This document shows, piece by piece, positions 63,896-64,000 of a stretch of DNA of 64,000 nucleotides. The translations under genes and the position numbers were made by a program. Source of the DNA: Janthinobacterium aquaticum (GTDB lineage: Bacteria; Pseudomonadota; Gammaproteobacteria; Burkholderiales; Burkholderiaceae_D). Where the stretch lies: contig NZ_WFLK01000016.1 in the NCBI RefSeq assembly GCF_009208565.1, positions 117,009 through 181,008 on the forward strand. Direction: 5' to 3'. Numbering within the stretch: the first letter of the stretch is position 1; every line of letters begins with the position of its first letter. The notes beneath the pieces were generated by a model. The model searched no databases. It worked only from the letters and a program-made list of their open reading frames with translations, and was not told where the DNA came from.

Positions 63896-64000
63896 TCAAG
63901 CGGCGTGCAAGGTCGGATCAAATATTTTTCCTGACCTGAGCACGCCGAATGCCACGTGTACCAGTTTGCGCATCATGGCGCCGATGATCAATTTCGGCGC
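63896..64000 (-). mobile_element. IS110-family transposase, C-terminal end (runs off the window)
   Basis: On the minus strand the last 34 codons read through KLIIGAMMRKLVHVAFGVL, then RSGKIFDP, and stop at 63896. The KLIIGAMMRKL-type end followed by GVLKSGKPFD-like residues is the conserved C-terminus of IS110/IS116/IS902 transposases (DEDD recombinases). The rest of the element is beyond the right edge. The DNA between 63850 and 63896 may be its terminal non-coding part. Confidence 0.8.

Overview
The window looks like chromosome from a GC-rich betaproteobacterium, most likely Oxalobacteraceae (Janthinobacterium, Massilia or Duganella type). That placement is an inference from GC content, codon use, gene families (hpnCDE, kbl-tdh, thrC-moeA-moaD, DUF6328, YidB) and the many REP-like repeats. 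No rRNA, tRNA or CRISPR array was seen.

Layout. 1-13.6 kb: housekeeping and small hypothetical genes. These include an SDR fragment, a UPF0303 protein, alkB, a class A penicillin-binding protein with a coupled Imm70-like gene, an M17 N-terminal-domain protein, nitronate monooxygenase, and an AraC regulator divergent from a lipoprotein GH3 glycosidase. 13.6-23.7 kb: a LacI regulator, a frameshifted Ig-like lipoprotein, a YegD-like Hsp70, a DnaQ-type exonuclease, a Sel1-repeat protein, an EAL-CBS-GGDEF protein and a secreted prolyl oligopeptidase. 23.7-28.0 kb: an AT-rich island with two coupled reverse transcriptases, best read as a type 3 DRT anti-phage system (Drt3a/Drt3b). 28.1-31.5 kb: a LysR regulator divergent from a serine hydrolase-MFS operon.

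31.5-37.2 kb: a tightly overlapping minus-strand operon matching the conserved but functionally unassigned STM4015-4014-4013-4012-4011 set: leucine-rich-repeat protein, ATP-grasp-like protein, phosphatase/sulfatase-fold hydrolase and two radical SAM proteins. 37.4-46 kb: a threonine/serine/glycine block. An XRE-cupin regulator faces kbl-tdh across a near-perfect 13-bp-arm palindrome, followed by sdaA, an AAA ATPase and thrC-moeA-moaD. 46.1-52 kb: a type VI secretion phospholipase (Tle3-like) and its adaptor (Tla3-like). A second tla3 copy is preceded by a 27-codon stub of a second tle3. The two adaptors are almost identical in their 3' halves and diverged in their 5' halves. 52-56 kb: small exported or membrane proteins, a TIGR03862-type flavoprotein and a DUF1700/DUF2807 operon. 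56.1-59.2 kb: hpnCDE squalene synthesis. 59.5-63.7 kb: an RND efflux adaptor-permease operon, then a duplicated gene tail, REP sequences and the end of an IS110-type transposase running off the window.

The strongest candidates for unusual biology are the two-RT defence operon, the STM4011-4015 operon, and the mosaic duplication of the Tle3/Tla3 locus at an 18-bp repeat that also occurs elsewhere in the window.
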